Below, in pieces: positions 19,310-28,076 of a stretch of DNA of 64,000 bases. The position numbers and the translations under genes are program-made. This DNA comes from Pseudomonas azadiae (GTDB lineage: Bacteria > Pseudomonadota > Gammaproteobacteria > Pseudomonadales > Pseudomonadaceae): NCBI RefSeq assembly GCF_019145355.1, contig NZ_JAHSTY010000001.1, positions 124,001-188,000 on the forward strand, written 5' to 3'. Every line of letters starts with the position of its first letter. Position 1 is the stretch's first letter. The notes beneath the pieces are model-generated. The model saw only the letters and a program-made list of their open reading frames with translations, made no database searches and had not been told where the DNA came from.

Positions 19310-19339
19310 CTTTCACCTCTGTCTCCTCACAGGTGAAAG
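19310..19339 (+). promoter_or_regulatory. Hairpin covering the ribosome site of the 19341 gene
   Basis: CTTTCACCT (19310-19318) and AGGTGAAAG (19331-19339) are perfect 9-bp complements around a 12-nt loop. The 3' arm contains AGGTG, the only reasonable Shine-Dalgarno, and ends one base before ATG 19341. Translation would need the stem opened. Confidence 0.7.
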
Positions 19340-19340
19340 G

Positions 19341-20267
19341 ATGCCCAGCGACTTCCTACGAAACGGTGTGCCGGATGCCCACACCACGACCCGCCAGCGA
19401 CTGACCAGCCTGCTGAATCTGCCCAAGCTCTATCGAACCATTGACGCCGACCCGGCCCTTGTCGGAGCGGGTGTGGTGCATATCGGCAGTGATTATCAGA
19501 TGACGGTGCTACGGGAGTTTGTGCCGCTGTGCAGTATCAAACCCAAGCGGGTGATTCTGCGGGAGGTCACAGGACCGATGATGGCTGCCGATGATTATGC
19601 GCAATGGGTGGCAAACTCGCCGCGCGAGTCGCATCTATGGCGCGAGGCGGCGGGGATGGCCCTGGCATGCAGTGGAGCCGTGATAGGCATTATCGTTGCC
19701 AAGGCAGGCATCGCTTCAGCGCCGCTTAGTGCAGGCTCCAGCCTTGCAGTTACTTACATTGCTTATACAGCGGCAGCCGCCAGTGCTTTGCAATGTGGTA
19801 ACGGCTTATGGCGAACCTACAAAGAACTGACCGACCCGGCTGAAAACGATTATTACGACAGCCTTGGTTGGTATCAGGCGATGAGCGCAGCCTTGGATGG
19901 CATTTCGCTGGTGGGGGCAGGCAGCTCGACGTTCATGACGGTAAAGACCGTCATGACGACCAAAAATACGACAGGCCGCACCCTGACCGACATCTTGAGA
20001 CGCATGAGCCGCCAAGAACGCGCAAAACTGACAAACGAAGTTCTGCGTTTGCAGAACTCTCGTCATCCTCGCGAAATGATCCGATTAAAGCAGTTGGCAG
20101 GAACACTCCCCAAGCGCTTCAGCAATGTCCAATTACGTCAGGACCTCCTCATTCAGTTAGCCGATCAAGTGGGCGCCGCTCTGGCGGTCACTGGCAGCGG
20201 CCTGTCCGGAAACATCAATTCTGTCGTTATTGGGATTTACGAGGAGTTCGTCAGCCATGAACAGTGA
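19341..20267 (+). CDS. Unrecognised protein with two central membrane segments
   Basis: A 308-residue protein of unknown function. An N-terminal soluble part of about 105 residues (VGAGVVHIGSDYQMTVLREF) is followed by two hydrophobic segments near 108-128 (AGMALACSGAVIGIIVAKAG) and 135-155, then a basic helical stretch with RRMSRQERAKLTNEVLRLQN, and a final hydrophobic segment. No catalytic motif is recognised. Pseudomonad relatives sometimes carry the label NAD synthetase, which nothing here supports. The start lies directly behind a hairpin that hides the ribosome site. The 3' end overlaps the next membrane gene by 11 nt, so the two are probably made together. Confidence 0.65.
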   Translation: MPSDFLRNGVPDAHTTTRQRLTSLLNLPKLYRTIDADPALVGAGVVHIGSDYQMTVLREFVPLCSIKPKRVILREVTGPMMAADDYAQWVANSPRESHLWREAAGMALACSGAVIGIIVAKAGIASAPLSAGSSLAVTYIAYTAAAASALQCGNGLWRTYKELTDPAENDYYDSLGWYQAMSAALDGISLVGAGSSTFMTVKTVMTTKNTTGRTLTDILRRMSRQERAKLTNEVLRLQNSRHPREMIRLKQLAGTLPKRFSNVQLRQDLLIQLADQVGAALAVTGSGLSGNINSVVIGIYEEFVSHEQ

Positions 20268-20703
20268 CATTGTTAGGGCGCAGGGCCCCCGAACCTTACG
20301 TTATTACACCCGACGTTTTGCATTCACGGTGGGCATGGGAGTATCAATGAGCCTCGTCAGCACATCCGGCAACTTGTCGCATAGCCTGTCGTATTACGCT
20401 CGAATAAATTACCTGCCAAGCGAATATGCGGTTTTGGCGGCTCTGGTATTGCTACTGATCATTTACATTGGGATGGCGCTGGTCGCGGCGGGGTTTCGTT
20501 TTGGCCCTGCCCTACTGGTAGGCGTCGCAGCGTTGAACGCTATGCTTGCGGCCGACTACTTGGGTAACCAACGAGTGACGATGTTTGCAGTGTTTCCTTT
20601 ATTTCAAGCGCTGTTCTGGTTGTTCCTCCTCCACACAAGAAACCACCGCCGCTACGTCAGTATGTTGCGGGTCAGGCGTCGACGAAAAATCAGACCCAAG
20701 TAA
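20257..20703 (+). CDS. Small four-helix membrane protein, partner of the 19341 gene
   Basis: A 148-residue protein with four likely membrane helices (for example EYAVLAALVLLLIIYIGMAL and FAVFPLFQALFWLFLL) and a strongly basic tail (RVRRRRKIRPK), suggesting the C-terminus is in the cytoplasm. ATG 20257 is preceded by GAGGAG and lies inside the upstream gene. Size, coupling and topology would fit an immunity or accessory protein for the upstream product, but that is only an idea. No family is recognised. Confidence 0.65.
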   Translation: MNSDIVRAQGPRTLRYYTRRFAFTVGMGVSMSLVSTSGNLSHSLSYYARINYLPSEYAVLAALVLLLIIYIGMALVAAGFRFGPALLVGVAALNAMLAADYLGNQRVTMFAVFPLFQALFWLFLLHTRNHRRYVSMLRVRRRRKIRPK

Positions 20704-20770
20704 CTGTCTGAGACAGAGCCCAATCTGCTTATCAACAAAGAACGAATGTGGGAGCTTGCTAGCCCACCGT

Positions 20771-21631
20771 TTAGTTTTGTGTTTGGTTCACGATAACGGT
20801 GCAGGTAATCCCCGCCGCCAACAGTACGCCCTCCGGCACTTCATCAATGTGAATCCGCACCGGCACCCGCTGGGCCAGGCGTACCCAATTGAACGTCGGG
20901 TTCACATCGGCGATCAGCTCGCGGCTTTCAGGGTTGTCACGGTCGTAGATGCCGCGCGAGATGCTTTCCACGTGGCCCCTCAAGGTCTCGCCACTCATGA
21001 GTTGCATATCGGCTTTGTCACCGACTTTCACATGGGGCAGTTTGGTTTCTTCGAAGAAGCCGTAGACCCAGAACGAGTTCATGTCGACCACGGCCATCTT
21101 GGCTTCGCCGATGCGTGCGTAGTCGCCGCGGTGCACGTTGAGGTTGGTGACGTAGCCGTCCACCGCCGCCAAGACCTGGGTGCGTTTCAGGTTGAGCTCG
21201 GCAGCTTCCAGTTGTGCCAAGGCGTGTTGGTAATCGGCGAGCGCCGAGTCGGCGATGTTGCTGGCGTCGTCGCGGTTTTCCTTGGAAATGACCAGGGCGT
21301 CGAGGTCGGCGCGGCGGTGCGCGTTGACCTTGCGCATTTCCCAGGTGGCTTTGCGCGAGGCGACCAGCGATTGCGCCTGTTTGACGGCGATGCGGTAGTG
21401 CTCGGGGTCGATCTGCATCAGCAGGTCGCCTTTTTTGACAAGCTGGTTGTCGCGCACCGGCACCTCGACCACTTCACCGGTAACGTCGGCGGCGACGTTG
21501 ATGATATCGGCCCGTACACGGCCGTCGCGGGTCCACGGCGTTTGCATGTAGTGCACCCACAACGTGCGGCCAATCCAGATCGCCAAAGCCAATACCAGCA
21601 AGGTGGCGAGCAGGCTGAAAAACTTTTTCAT
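20771..21631 (-). CDS. HlyD-family periplasmic adaptor, AaeA-like
   Basis: A 286-residue adaptor with one N-terminal anchor (KKFFSLLATLLVLALAIWIG), then TPWTRDGRVRADIINVAADV and the lipoyl half-motif VTGEVVEVPVRDNQLVKKGD, a helical hairpin, and a second lipoyl half (AAVDGYVTNLNVHRGDY). It fits AaeA of p-hydroxybenzoate efflux pumps. It is the last gene of a four-gene operon and starts 10 nt after the DUF1656 gene. The substrate here is inferred from the family only. Confidence 0.88.
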   Translation of the reverse strand: MKKFFSLLATLLVLALAIWIGRTLWVHYMQTPWTRDGRVRADIINVAADVTGEVVEVPVRDNQLVKKGDLLMQIDPEHYRIAVKQAQSLVASRKATWEMRKVNAHRRADLDALVISKENRDDASNIADSALADYQHALAQLEAAELNLKRTQVLAAVDGYVTNLNVHRGDYARIGEAKMAVVDMNSFWVYGFFEETKLPHVKVGDKADMQLMSGETLRGHVESISRGIYDRDNPESRELIADVNPTFNWVRLAQRVPVRIHIDEVPEGVLLAAGITCTVIVNQTQN

Positions 21632-21641
21632 CGGGGCAGTC

Positions 21642-21842
21642 TCAACGGTAGACGGTCAGCGCCAGGGCGCCGAACAGGCAAACGAACAGGCTCAGGCGCA
21701 GCAGCGCCGGATGCCAGAAAAACCGGTACAGGTCGAACCCGGCCACGAAGCGGTCGAGCGCCCAGGCCAGCACGGCGGCGATCAGGAACATCAGGGTCAT
21801 GGTCGGCATGTACAGGCCGTGGAATGCGATTTCACGAGGCAT
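21642..21842 (-). CDS. DUF1656 small membrane protein, AaeX-like
   Basis: A 66-residue protein with two membrane helices (MTLMFLIAAVLAWALDRFV and LLRLSLFVCLFGALALTV). It is the small DUF1656 partner commonly found between FUSC-type pumps and their adaptors. It overlaps the end of the FUSC gene by 11 nt. Its role in the pump is unknown. Confidence 0.85.
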   Translation of the reverse strand: MPREIAFHGLYMPTMTLMFLIAAVLAWALDRFVAGFDLYRFFWHPALLRLSLFVCLFGALALTVYR

Positions 21843-24009
21843 TCGGGATTCCTTTGAGGGCCGCCAGCGGTGATTGCGGGTCCAGCAACGAGGTGCGGAT
21901 AAAGTGCAGGTAGCTTTTCACCCGCCGCAGGGCCGAGGTGTCGAAGTGCGGGGCGAAGGGTTCGTCGGTGGCCTGCACGCGGCTGATCGCATGGTCGACA
22001 GCGATCAGGCCGCGCTCCAGATTGCTCGCGCTGGGCTGCAGGAACAGCCGCACCAGCGAGCGCCCCATGACGCGGATCGCCTGGCGCCATGGCTGGGATT
22101 CGGCATACGCCGGGTGCACCGGTAGAATCGCCTGTTCCTTGCGCAGTTCAATGATCGCGTGGCCGACCTCCAGCACCACGAACATCCAGCGCAGCAGGTC
22201 GCGCTGTACCCGCGGCTGGCCAACCGCAAGGCCGTACGCCTGGTGCAACAGATCGCGGGTACGGCTTTCGAAACTCGACGCCAACCCCTTGAGCTTGCCG
22301 CTGATGGCGTACACCACTTGCTCGCGCAGGTCCTGCTCCAGCCGCCGCCAGAGCCAGCGGCTGTTGGGCGGCAGGATGATCGCCCCCGCCGCGGCGCACA
22401 CCAGCATGCCGATCACCATGGCGATGTAGTCGTTGATGAAGGTGTAGGGGTTGTAGACCGTCAGGTTGTCCGGCACTGATCCGGTGCTGAAGAAGATCAG
22501 CAAGCCGACGCCGACACCGGCGTACTGCGGGCGTGACGCGAGGAAGGCGCCAAAGACGATCACCGGCGCGAGCATCACGCACAGCAGTGGGAAGCCATCG
22601 ATCCAGGGGAACACGAAAAACATCTCGACAAAGCCCACCAACGCACCGATCAAGGTGCCGCACGCCATCTGGAACGCCATGCGCTTGGGGTTCGGTGTGG
22701 CGGCGGAGAGGCCGACGGTGGCCGCGGCGATCAGGGTCATGGTTGCGCCGCTCGGCCAGGCGGTGGCCACCCAATAACTGCCCAGTACGATCAGGATAAA
22801 TGACGCGCGGATGCCGGACGCGGCGCAAGCCAGCCAGTTGGTTTTCGGGATAAAGGTTTCGTCCCATTGCTCGCGCGCATGGCGGTGTTCAGCGAGCGAA
22901 GCGTGGGTTTGCGCATAGTTGTGCAGATCGTCGACGAAGCGATAGAGCAGCTCGTAGGCGGTGTGGAAATCCAACTGCTCGGCTTCGCTGGGACTCGCTT
23001 CCTGGAAAGTGGCGCGCAGGCTGCGGACCTTGGCGGGCAGGCCGTCCTTATAGGCACTCAATAGGTCGACCAGGCGCGCCGCATCAGGGCTGGTGAGCGC
23101 GCGGCCCGAGAAACCATCGAGCACTTCGGCAAGGTCCTGCAGGCCGGGTTTGATTGCCGCGACCACATGGTCCGCTTCATCCTTGCGCAGTCGTTCAAGC
23201 AACTGGTGCAAGGCATTGAAGCGCGTGGTGATGCTCATGAACTCGCTGTTGAGGCGGCTGAGCCTGCCGTTGCGCCGGCGCATGTGCGGGTCTTCAAACA
23301 CGGTGATGCTGCGCAGCCCTTCCAGGCCCACGGCTTCGGCGATAAAGCGCACGTTGCTGGCCTCGAACGCTTCAGGTTGGCTGCGCCCGCGCAGGCCATC
23401 GGTGACAAACAGCGCGAACACGCCGAAACGCTGGTACAAGGCATTGCGCATGGCCGCGCTGGTGGTTTGCGGCAGGATCGCCGCGCTGACCAGCGTGGCG
23501 CACAAAATCCCCAGGGAAATTTCCAGCACCCGCCATACCGCCGCCATAAAGGCGCCATCCGGATGGGCAAGCGCGGGCAGGCCGACCATTGCCGCCGTGT
23601 AGCCGGCCAGCACGAAACCGTAGGCGCGAAAGTTGCGATTGCGTGTCGCACCCGCCGTGCAGACGCCCACCCAGATTGCCAGCGCACCGAGGAACAATTC
23701 CGTGTTCTGGGCAAACAAGGCGATCAGCACCACCATTACCGCCGACCCTGCCAGGGTGCCGAGGAAGCGATAGAAACTCTTGGCGAATACCTGGCCGCTC
23801 TGCGGCTGCATCACGATAAATACCGTGATCATCGCCGTGCGCGGTTGCGGCAATTCCAGGCGCATCGCCAACCACAGCGTGAGGAACGCCGCGATCAGCA
23901 CCTTGAAGATATACACCCAGGTCACGCCGTCACTGCGCGCCCAATCGAAAAAACCACGGCGCCATTCAAGGGCATACAACCAGCGCAGCGGTGCAGGCAA
24001 GGGAGTCAT
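21832..24009 (-). CDS. FUSC-family inner-membrane efflux protein, AaeB-like
   Basis: A 725-residue protein with two membrane blocks (about residues 35-175 and 385-530), each followed by a cytoplasmic region, which is the FUSC/ArAE layout. Phrases such as RLELPQPRTAMITVFIVMQPQSGQVFAKSFYR are typical of the family. With the adaptor, the DUF1656 protein and a NodT lipoprotein it could form a complete trans-envelope exporter for aromatic acids or drugs. It starts 10 nt after the NodT gene. Confidence 0.9.
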   Translation of the reverse strand: MTPLPAPLRWLYALEWRRGFFDWARSDGVTWVYIFKVLIAAFLTLWLAMRLELPQPRTAMITVFIVMQPQSGQVFAKSFYRFLGTLAGSAVMVVLIALFAQNTELFLGALAIWVGVCTAGATRNRNFRAYGFVLAGYTAAMVGLPALAHPDGAFMAAVWRVLEISLGILCATLVSAAILPQTTSAAMRNALYQRFGVFALFVTDGLRGRSQPEAFEASNVRFIAEAVGLEGLRSITVFEDPHMRRRNGRLSRLNSEFMSITTRFNALHQLLERLRKDEADHVVAAIKPGLQDLAEVLDGFSGRALTSPDAARLVDLLSAYKDGLPAKVRSLRATFQEASPSEAEQLDFHTAYELLYRFVDDLHNYAQTHASLAEHRHAREQWDETFIPKTNWLACAASGIRASFILIVLGSYWVATAWPSGATMTLIAAATVGLSAATPNPKRMAFQMACGTLIGALVGFVEMFFVFPWIDGFPLLCVMLAPVIVFGAFLASRPQYAGVGVGLLIFFSTGSVPDNLTVYNPYTFINDYIAMVIGMLVCAAAGAIILPPNSRWLWRRLEQDLREQVVYAISGKLKGLASSFESRTRDLLHQAYGLAVGQPRVQRDLLRWMFVVLEVGHAIIELRKEQAILPVHPAYAESQPWRQAIRVMGRSLVRLFLQPSASNLERGLIAVDHAISRVQATDEPFAPHFDTSALRRVKSYLHFIRTSLLDPQSPLAALKGIPNAS

Positions 24010-24019
24010 CAGATCCTAC

Positions 24020-25531
24020 TCAGTGATCAAACACGGCCAGCGCCGTCGGGGTCTTGCTCGGGAGGGTCTTGGTATCTGGCGGTACGTCGTCACCGGCTTT
24101 GATGCCGCCGCCAAGAGCGGTCACCAGTTCAGCGTGGGTGGTCAGGCGTGCGGCCTGTACTTGCTGCTCGATCTGCTGCTGGCGGAACAACAAGGTCTGG
24201 GCGTTTAGCACATTGAGGTAGTCGGTGAGGCCGCGCTGGTAGGCGATCATTGCGATGTCGTAGGTCTTGCGCGCCGAGGCGACCGATTGCGCGGCGAAAG
24301 AGGATTGCTTATCCATCGATTCGCGACGGATCAATTGATCGCTGATGCCTTTGAGCGCATTCACCAGGGTTTGGTTATAGCGCGCCACCGCGATGTCATA
24401 ACCGGCGCTGGCTTCACCCAGTTGCGCACGCAAGCGACCGCCGTCGAAGATCGGCAAGGTGATCGCCGGGCCAACGTTGTAGTTGAATTTCTTGCCCGCC
24501 AAAAACTCAAGCATGCCGCCGCCGGTGGCCACGTAGCCGAGGCTGCCGACCAGGTCCACGTTTGGATAAAAGCCTGCGTGGGCCACATCGATGCCACGCG
24601 CCTGGGCCGCAACCTGCCAGCGGCTGGCGACCACATCCGGGCGTTGGCCGAGCAATTGCGCGGGCAGGATTGACGGTAATGTCAGCGGTGCGGCCAATGA
24701 CAGTGTCGGGCGTTGCAATTGCGCGCCCTCCCCCGGACCTTTGCCCGCCAACGCCGCCAGCTGGTTACGGCTCAAGGCGATTTCTTCGTCCAGGGCGTCC
24801 AGTTGGCGATGGGTTTCCGGCAGCGGGGTTTCAGCCTGGCTGACGTCGAAGTGCGTGCCGATCCCGGCGTTCAGGCGTTTGTTGGCCAGGTCGAGCATCT
24901 GCTGCTGTTGCGCCAGGGTGGCCGCGACGATATCGCGGTTGGCGTAATGCAAGGACAGCTGGATATAGGCGCGCACTACGTTATTTTGCAGTTCGAGCTG
25001 GGCCTGGCGCGCTTGCGCGGCGCTCATATGCGCCAGGTCGACGGCACGCTCGGAGGCATTGCTTTCGCGGCCCCACAGGTCGAGGGCATAGCTCAGGCCG
25101 AGGGACGCATTGTTGTCCCAGGTGTTGGCGCCACTCAATTCACCGGGACCGTAGAACTGATCCTTCGGCCAGTTGTGGCGCTTGAGGGTGGTGTCGCTGT
25201 TGAGCTGCAACGACTCGGCCGACTCGGCAATCCCGGCCATCGCCCGTGCTTCACGTACGCGTGCGGCAGCCATGGCCATGCTCGGGCTGCCTTGAGTGGC
25301 GAGGTCGACCCAGCGGTCGAGTTGAGGGTCGCCGTAGGCCTGCCACCATTGCGCGGCGGGCCAATGAGCATCCTTGGCGGCACTCTGGATCGCTTCGTCG
25401 GTGGCCAGGTTGTTGGCGTTGAGGGACTGGCCATGGGGGGCGATTCCTCCGGTTCCGATGCAGCCGCTGATTGCTAACGATAAAGCCCAAACACTGAGAG
25501 CCTTCAACTCTCTGTTGATGCGACGCGGCAC
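24020..25531 (-). CDS. NodT/OprM-type outer-membrane efflux lipoprotein
   Basis: A TolC-like channel with a lipoprotein signal (LSLAISGC) and the family phrases WWQAYGDPQLDRWV, RVREARAMAGIAES and QRPDVVASRWQVAAQ. GTG 25531 is chosen as the start (503 residues), because it gives a normal 24-residue lipoprotein signal; the ATG 60 nt further upstream would add a proline-rich leader. It is the first gene of the efflux operon and diverges from the LysR gene; the 182-nt gap should hold both promoters, but no clear site is seen. Confidence 0.88.
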   Translation of the reverse strand: MPRRINRELKALSVWALSLAISGCIGTGGIAPHGQSLNANNLATDEAIQSAAKDAHWPAAQWWQAYGDPQLDRWVDLATQGSPSMAMAAARVREARAMAGIAESAESLQLNSDTTLKRHNWPKDQFYGPGELSGANTWDNNASLGLSYALDLWGRESNASERAVDLAHMSAAQARQAQLELQNNVVRAYIQLSLHYANRDIVAATLAQQQQMLDLANKRLNAGIGTHFDVSQAETPLPETHRQLDALDEEIALSRNQLAALAGKGPGEGAQLQRPTLSLAAPLTLPSILPAQLLGQRPDVVASRWQVAAQARGIDVAHAGFYPNVDLVGSLGYVATGGGMLEFLAGKKFNYNVGPAITLPIFDGGRLRAQLGEASAGYDIAVARYNQTLVNALKGISDQLIRRESMDKQSSFAAQSVASARKTYDIAMIAYQRGLTDYLNVLNAQTLLFRQQQIEQQVQAARLTTHAELVTALGGGIKAGDDVPPDTKTLPSKTPTALAVFDH

Positions 25532-25713
25532 TGCTGCGAATTCCTGAGGTGGTGGTGCGGGGAGAGGTGGCGCAATTCTAGGGGGCGGCATGGGGAACGA
25601 TAAGCAGGCATTCCTGTGAATCTTTGTTACCGTTCAGGCGATAATCCGTTGGTAGGGATCACTGGACGGCGCAACTTTCTGTCACAATTTGCTATCTCCC
25701 CTGAGAACACTCC

Positions 25714-26682
25714 ATGGACACTTTGCAAAACATGCGCGCCTTCAGTTGCGTGGCCGAAGCCGGCAGCTTCACCGCGGCCGCGGTGCAACTGGATACCACC
25801 ACAGCCAATGTGTCGCGCGCGGTCTCCAACCTTGAGGCCCATCTGCAAACCCGCTTGCTTAACCGCACCACCCGGCGCATTGCCCTGACCGAGGCCGGCA
25901 AGCGCTATTTGCTGCGCTGCGAGCAGATCCTGGCCTATGTCGAGGAAGCCGAGGCCGAAGCCAGCGACGCCCATGCGCGCCCCGCCGGGCAGCTGAAAGT
26001 GCACACCATGACCGGCATCGGCCAGCATTTCGTCATCGACGCCATCGCCCGTTACCGCCGCACCCACCCGGACGTGACCTTCGACCTGACCCTGGCCAAC
26101 CGTGTGCCGGACTTGCTCGATGAGGGCTATGACGTGTCCATCGTGCTGGCCAGCGAGCTGCCGGACTCGGGTTTCGTGTCCCAGCGCCTGGGCATTACCT
26201 ACAGCATCGCCTGTGCCTCGCCGGATTACGTCAAGGCCAAGGGCTGTGCCCATCGCCCCCATGACCTGCTCAACCACGCTTGCCTGCGCCTGGTCAGCCC
26301 GGTGATCCAGTTGGACAAGTGGACCTTCAACGGCCCCGAAGGCCAGGAAAGCGTGGCCATCAACACGTCCCCCTTCCTGGTGAACTCGGCCGATGCGATG
26401 AAAACCGCGATCACCAGCGGCATGGGCATCGGCCTGCTGCCGGTGTACGCGGCCATCGAGGGGCTGCGCAACGGTACCCTGGTGCGGGTCATGCCCAACT
26501 ACCGCTCCCAGGAGTTGAACCTGTACGCCATCTACCCGTCACGCCAGTACCTGGATGCCAAGATCAAGACCTGGGTGGAATACCTGCGCGGTTCGTTGCC
26601 GGAGATTCTGGCAGCGCACCAGGCGGAGTTGGTGGCGTATGAATTGAGTGGCAGCCTGAGCGGCGCTCGCCTGGCGAACTGA
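25714..26682 (+). CDS. LysR-type regulator divergent to the efflux operon
   Basis: A 322-residue LTTR. The N-terminal winged helix-turn-helix covers about residues 1-60 (FSCVAEAGSFTAAAVQLDTT, TRLLNRTTRRIALTEAGKRY); the rest is the periplasmic-binding-like effector domain of the CrgA/AaeR type. Divergence from an aae-like efflux operon suggests it activates that operon in response to an aromatic acid, as AaeR does in Escherichia coli. This is context inference. Confidence 0.9.
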   Translation: MDTLQNMRAFSCVAEAGSFTAAAVQLDTTTANVSRAVSNLEAHLQTRLLNRTTRRIALTEAGKRYLLRCEQILAYVEEAEAEASDAHARPAGQLKVHTMTGIGQHFVIDAIARYRRTHPDVTFDLTLANRVPDLLDEGYDVSIVLASELPDSGFVSQRLGITYSIACASPDYVKAKGCAHRPHDLLNHACLRLVSPVIQLDKWTFNGPEGQESVAINTSPFLVNSADAMKTAITSGMGIGLLPVYAAIEGLRNGTLVRVMPNYRSQELNLYAIYPSRQYLDAKIKTWVEYLRGSLPEILAAHQAELVAYELSGSLSGARLAN

Positions 26683-26708
26683 TTCCTCCCCACACAACAT
26701 CATTTCAA

Positions 26709-26796
26709 TGTGGGAGCTGGCTTGCCTGCGATAGCGGTGAGTCAGTGCCCTATGTAGTGCTGACCGACCGTTATCGCAGGCAAGCCAGCTCCCACA
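26709..26796. repeat. GTGGGAGC-family REP doublet
   Basis: An 88-bp element with near-perfect arms TGTGGGAGCTGGCTTGCCTG and its complement ending CCCACA. It fills most of the gap between the LysR gene and the dehydrogenase gene. Confidence 0.92.
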
Positions 26797-26895
26797 CTTA
26801 TCCTCTGCCCACTTCAGCGCTGCTGTGTCCTGACAACCGTGCACAGGAATGTTAGCGTGCTTGGCATTCTTCCGTAGTCGATGAGCCCGCCTGCC

Positions 26896-27870
26896 ATGAA
26901 AAAGACTGTCCTCGCCTTCAGCCGCGTCAGCCCGGCAATGATCGAACGCCTGCAACAGGATTTCGAGGTGATCGCGCCCAACCCCAAGCTGGGGGATATC
27001 AACGCTCAATTCAATGAAGCCCTGCCCCACGCCCACGGTTTGATCGGCGTGGGGCGCAAGCTGGGCCGCGAGCAGTTGCAAGGCGCTGACAAGCTGGAGG
27101 TGGTGTCCAGCGTGTCGGTGGGCTACGACAACTATGACGTGCCCTACTTCAATGAGCGCGGGATCATGCTCACCAACACGCCCGACGTTCTCACCGAAAG
27201 CACTGCCGACCTGGCCTTCGCCTTGCTGATGAGCAGCGCGCGCCGTGTGGCCGAGCTGGACGCCTGGACCAAGGCCGGGCAGTGGAAAGCCAGCGTCGGC
27301 GCGCCGTTGTTTGGCTGCGATGTGCACGGCAAGACGCTGGGCATCGTCGGCCTGGGCAATATCGGCGCGGCGATCGCCCGGCGCGGGCGACTGGGTTTCA
27401 ACATGCCGATCCTGTACAGCGGCAACAGCCGCAAGACCGAGCTTGAACAAGCACTGGGCGCGCAGTTCCGCAGCCTGGATCAGTTGCTCGCCGAATCGGA
27501 TTTCGTGTGCCTGGTGGTGCCATTGAGCGAAAAGACCCGTCATTTGATCAGCACCCGCGAGCTGGGACTGATGAAGTCCAGCGCGATCCTGATCAACATC
27601 TCCCGTGGCCCGGTGGTCGACGAGCCGGCGCTGATCGAAGCCCTGCAAACCCAGCGCATCCGTGGTGCCGGGCTGGATGTGTATGAACAGGAGCCGCTGG
27701 CCGAATCGCCGTTGTTCCAGCTGAGCAATGCCGTGACCTTGCCGCATATCGGCTCGGCCACCGGTGAAACCCGTGAAGCCATGGCCAACCGCGCCCTGGA
27801 AAACCTGCGCAGCGCCCTGCTGGGTCAGCGTCCGCAGGACCTGGTGAACCCGCAGGTCTGGAAGGGCTGA
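26896..27870 (+). CDS. D-2-hydroxyacid dehydrogenase, GhrB-like (glyoxylate/hydroxypyruvate reductase)
   Basis: A 324-residue NAD(P)-dependent dehydrogenase that likely reduces glyoxylate, hydroxypyruvate or 2-ketogluconate. The dinucleotide motif GLGNIGAAIARRG is near residue 150. The catalytic Arg is in NISRGPVVDE, Glu in YEQEPL, and His in LPHIGSAT. An in-frame ATG at 26881 would add five residues; 26896 fits the family length. It appears monocistronic. Confidence 0.88.
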   Translation: MKKTVLAFSRVSPAMIERLQQDFEVIAPNPKLGDINAQFNEALPHAHGLIGVGRKLGREQLQGADKLEVVSSVSVGYDNYDVPYFNERGIMLTNTPDVLTESTADLAFALLMSSARRVAELDAWTKAGQWKASVGAPLFGCDVHGKTLGIVGLGNIGAAIARRGRLGFNMPILYSGNSRKTELEQALGAQFRSLDQLLAESDFVCLVVPLSEKTRHLISTRELGLMKSSAILINISRGPVVDEPALIEALQTQRIRGAGLDVYEQEPLAESPLFQLSNAVTLPHIGSATGETREAMANRALENLRSALLGQRPQDLVNPQVWKG

Positions 27871-27895
27871 ACCAAATCCCTGTGGGACGGGCTTG

Positions 27896-27982
27896 TGTGG
27901 AAGCTGGCTTGCCTGCGATGCAGGCGCCTCGGTCTTTCAGTTGCACCGGGGTGATGCTATCGCAGGCAAGCCAGCGCCCACA
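27896..27982. repeat. GTGGGAGC-family REP doublet
   Basis: The arms TGTGGAAGCTGGCTTGCCTG and ATCGCAGGCAAGCCAGCGCC enclose a centre strikingly like that of the algK copy (TCAGTTGCACCG shared). A partial extra arm (TGTGGGACGGGCTTG) lies just before it, at 27881. Confidence 0.88.
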
Positions 27983-28076
27983 CAAGCTCTGCCCGACACA
28001 AAATCCGGTTAAAGCCTGGCTCACCCAAGTCGATAACCCTCTATAGATCACCATCCTTGATCCACAGAAGGTTTTT

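Noticed and set aside
19341..20267. NAD synthetase
   Set aside because: No ATP-pyrophosphatase SGGxDS motif; the protein has membrane segments instead.
20748..20769. Short GTGGGAGCTTGCTAGCCCAC palindrome as another GTGGGAGC doublet or a terminator
   Set aside because: Only one degenerate arm is present and there is no T run on either side.
20585..21913. A 442-codon plus-strand open frame
   Set aside because: It covers the antisense of the HlyD-type adaptor and DUF1656 genes and lacks protein features.
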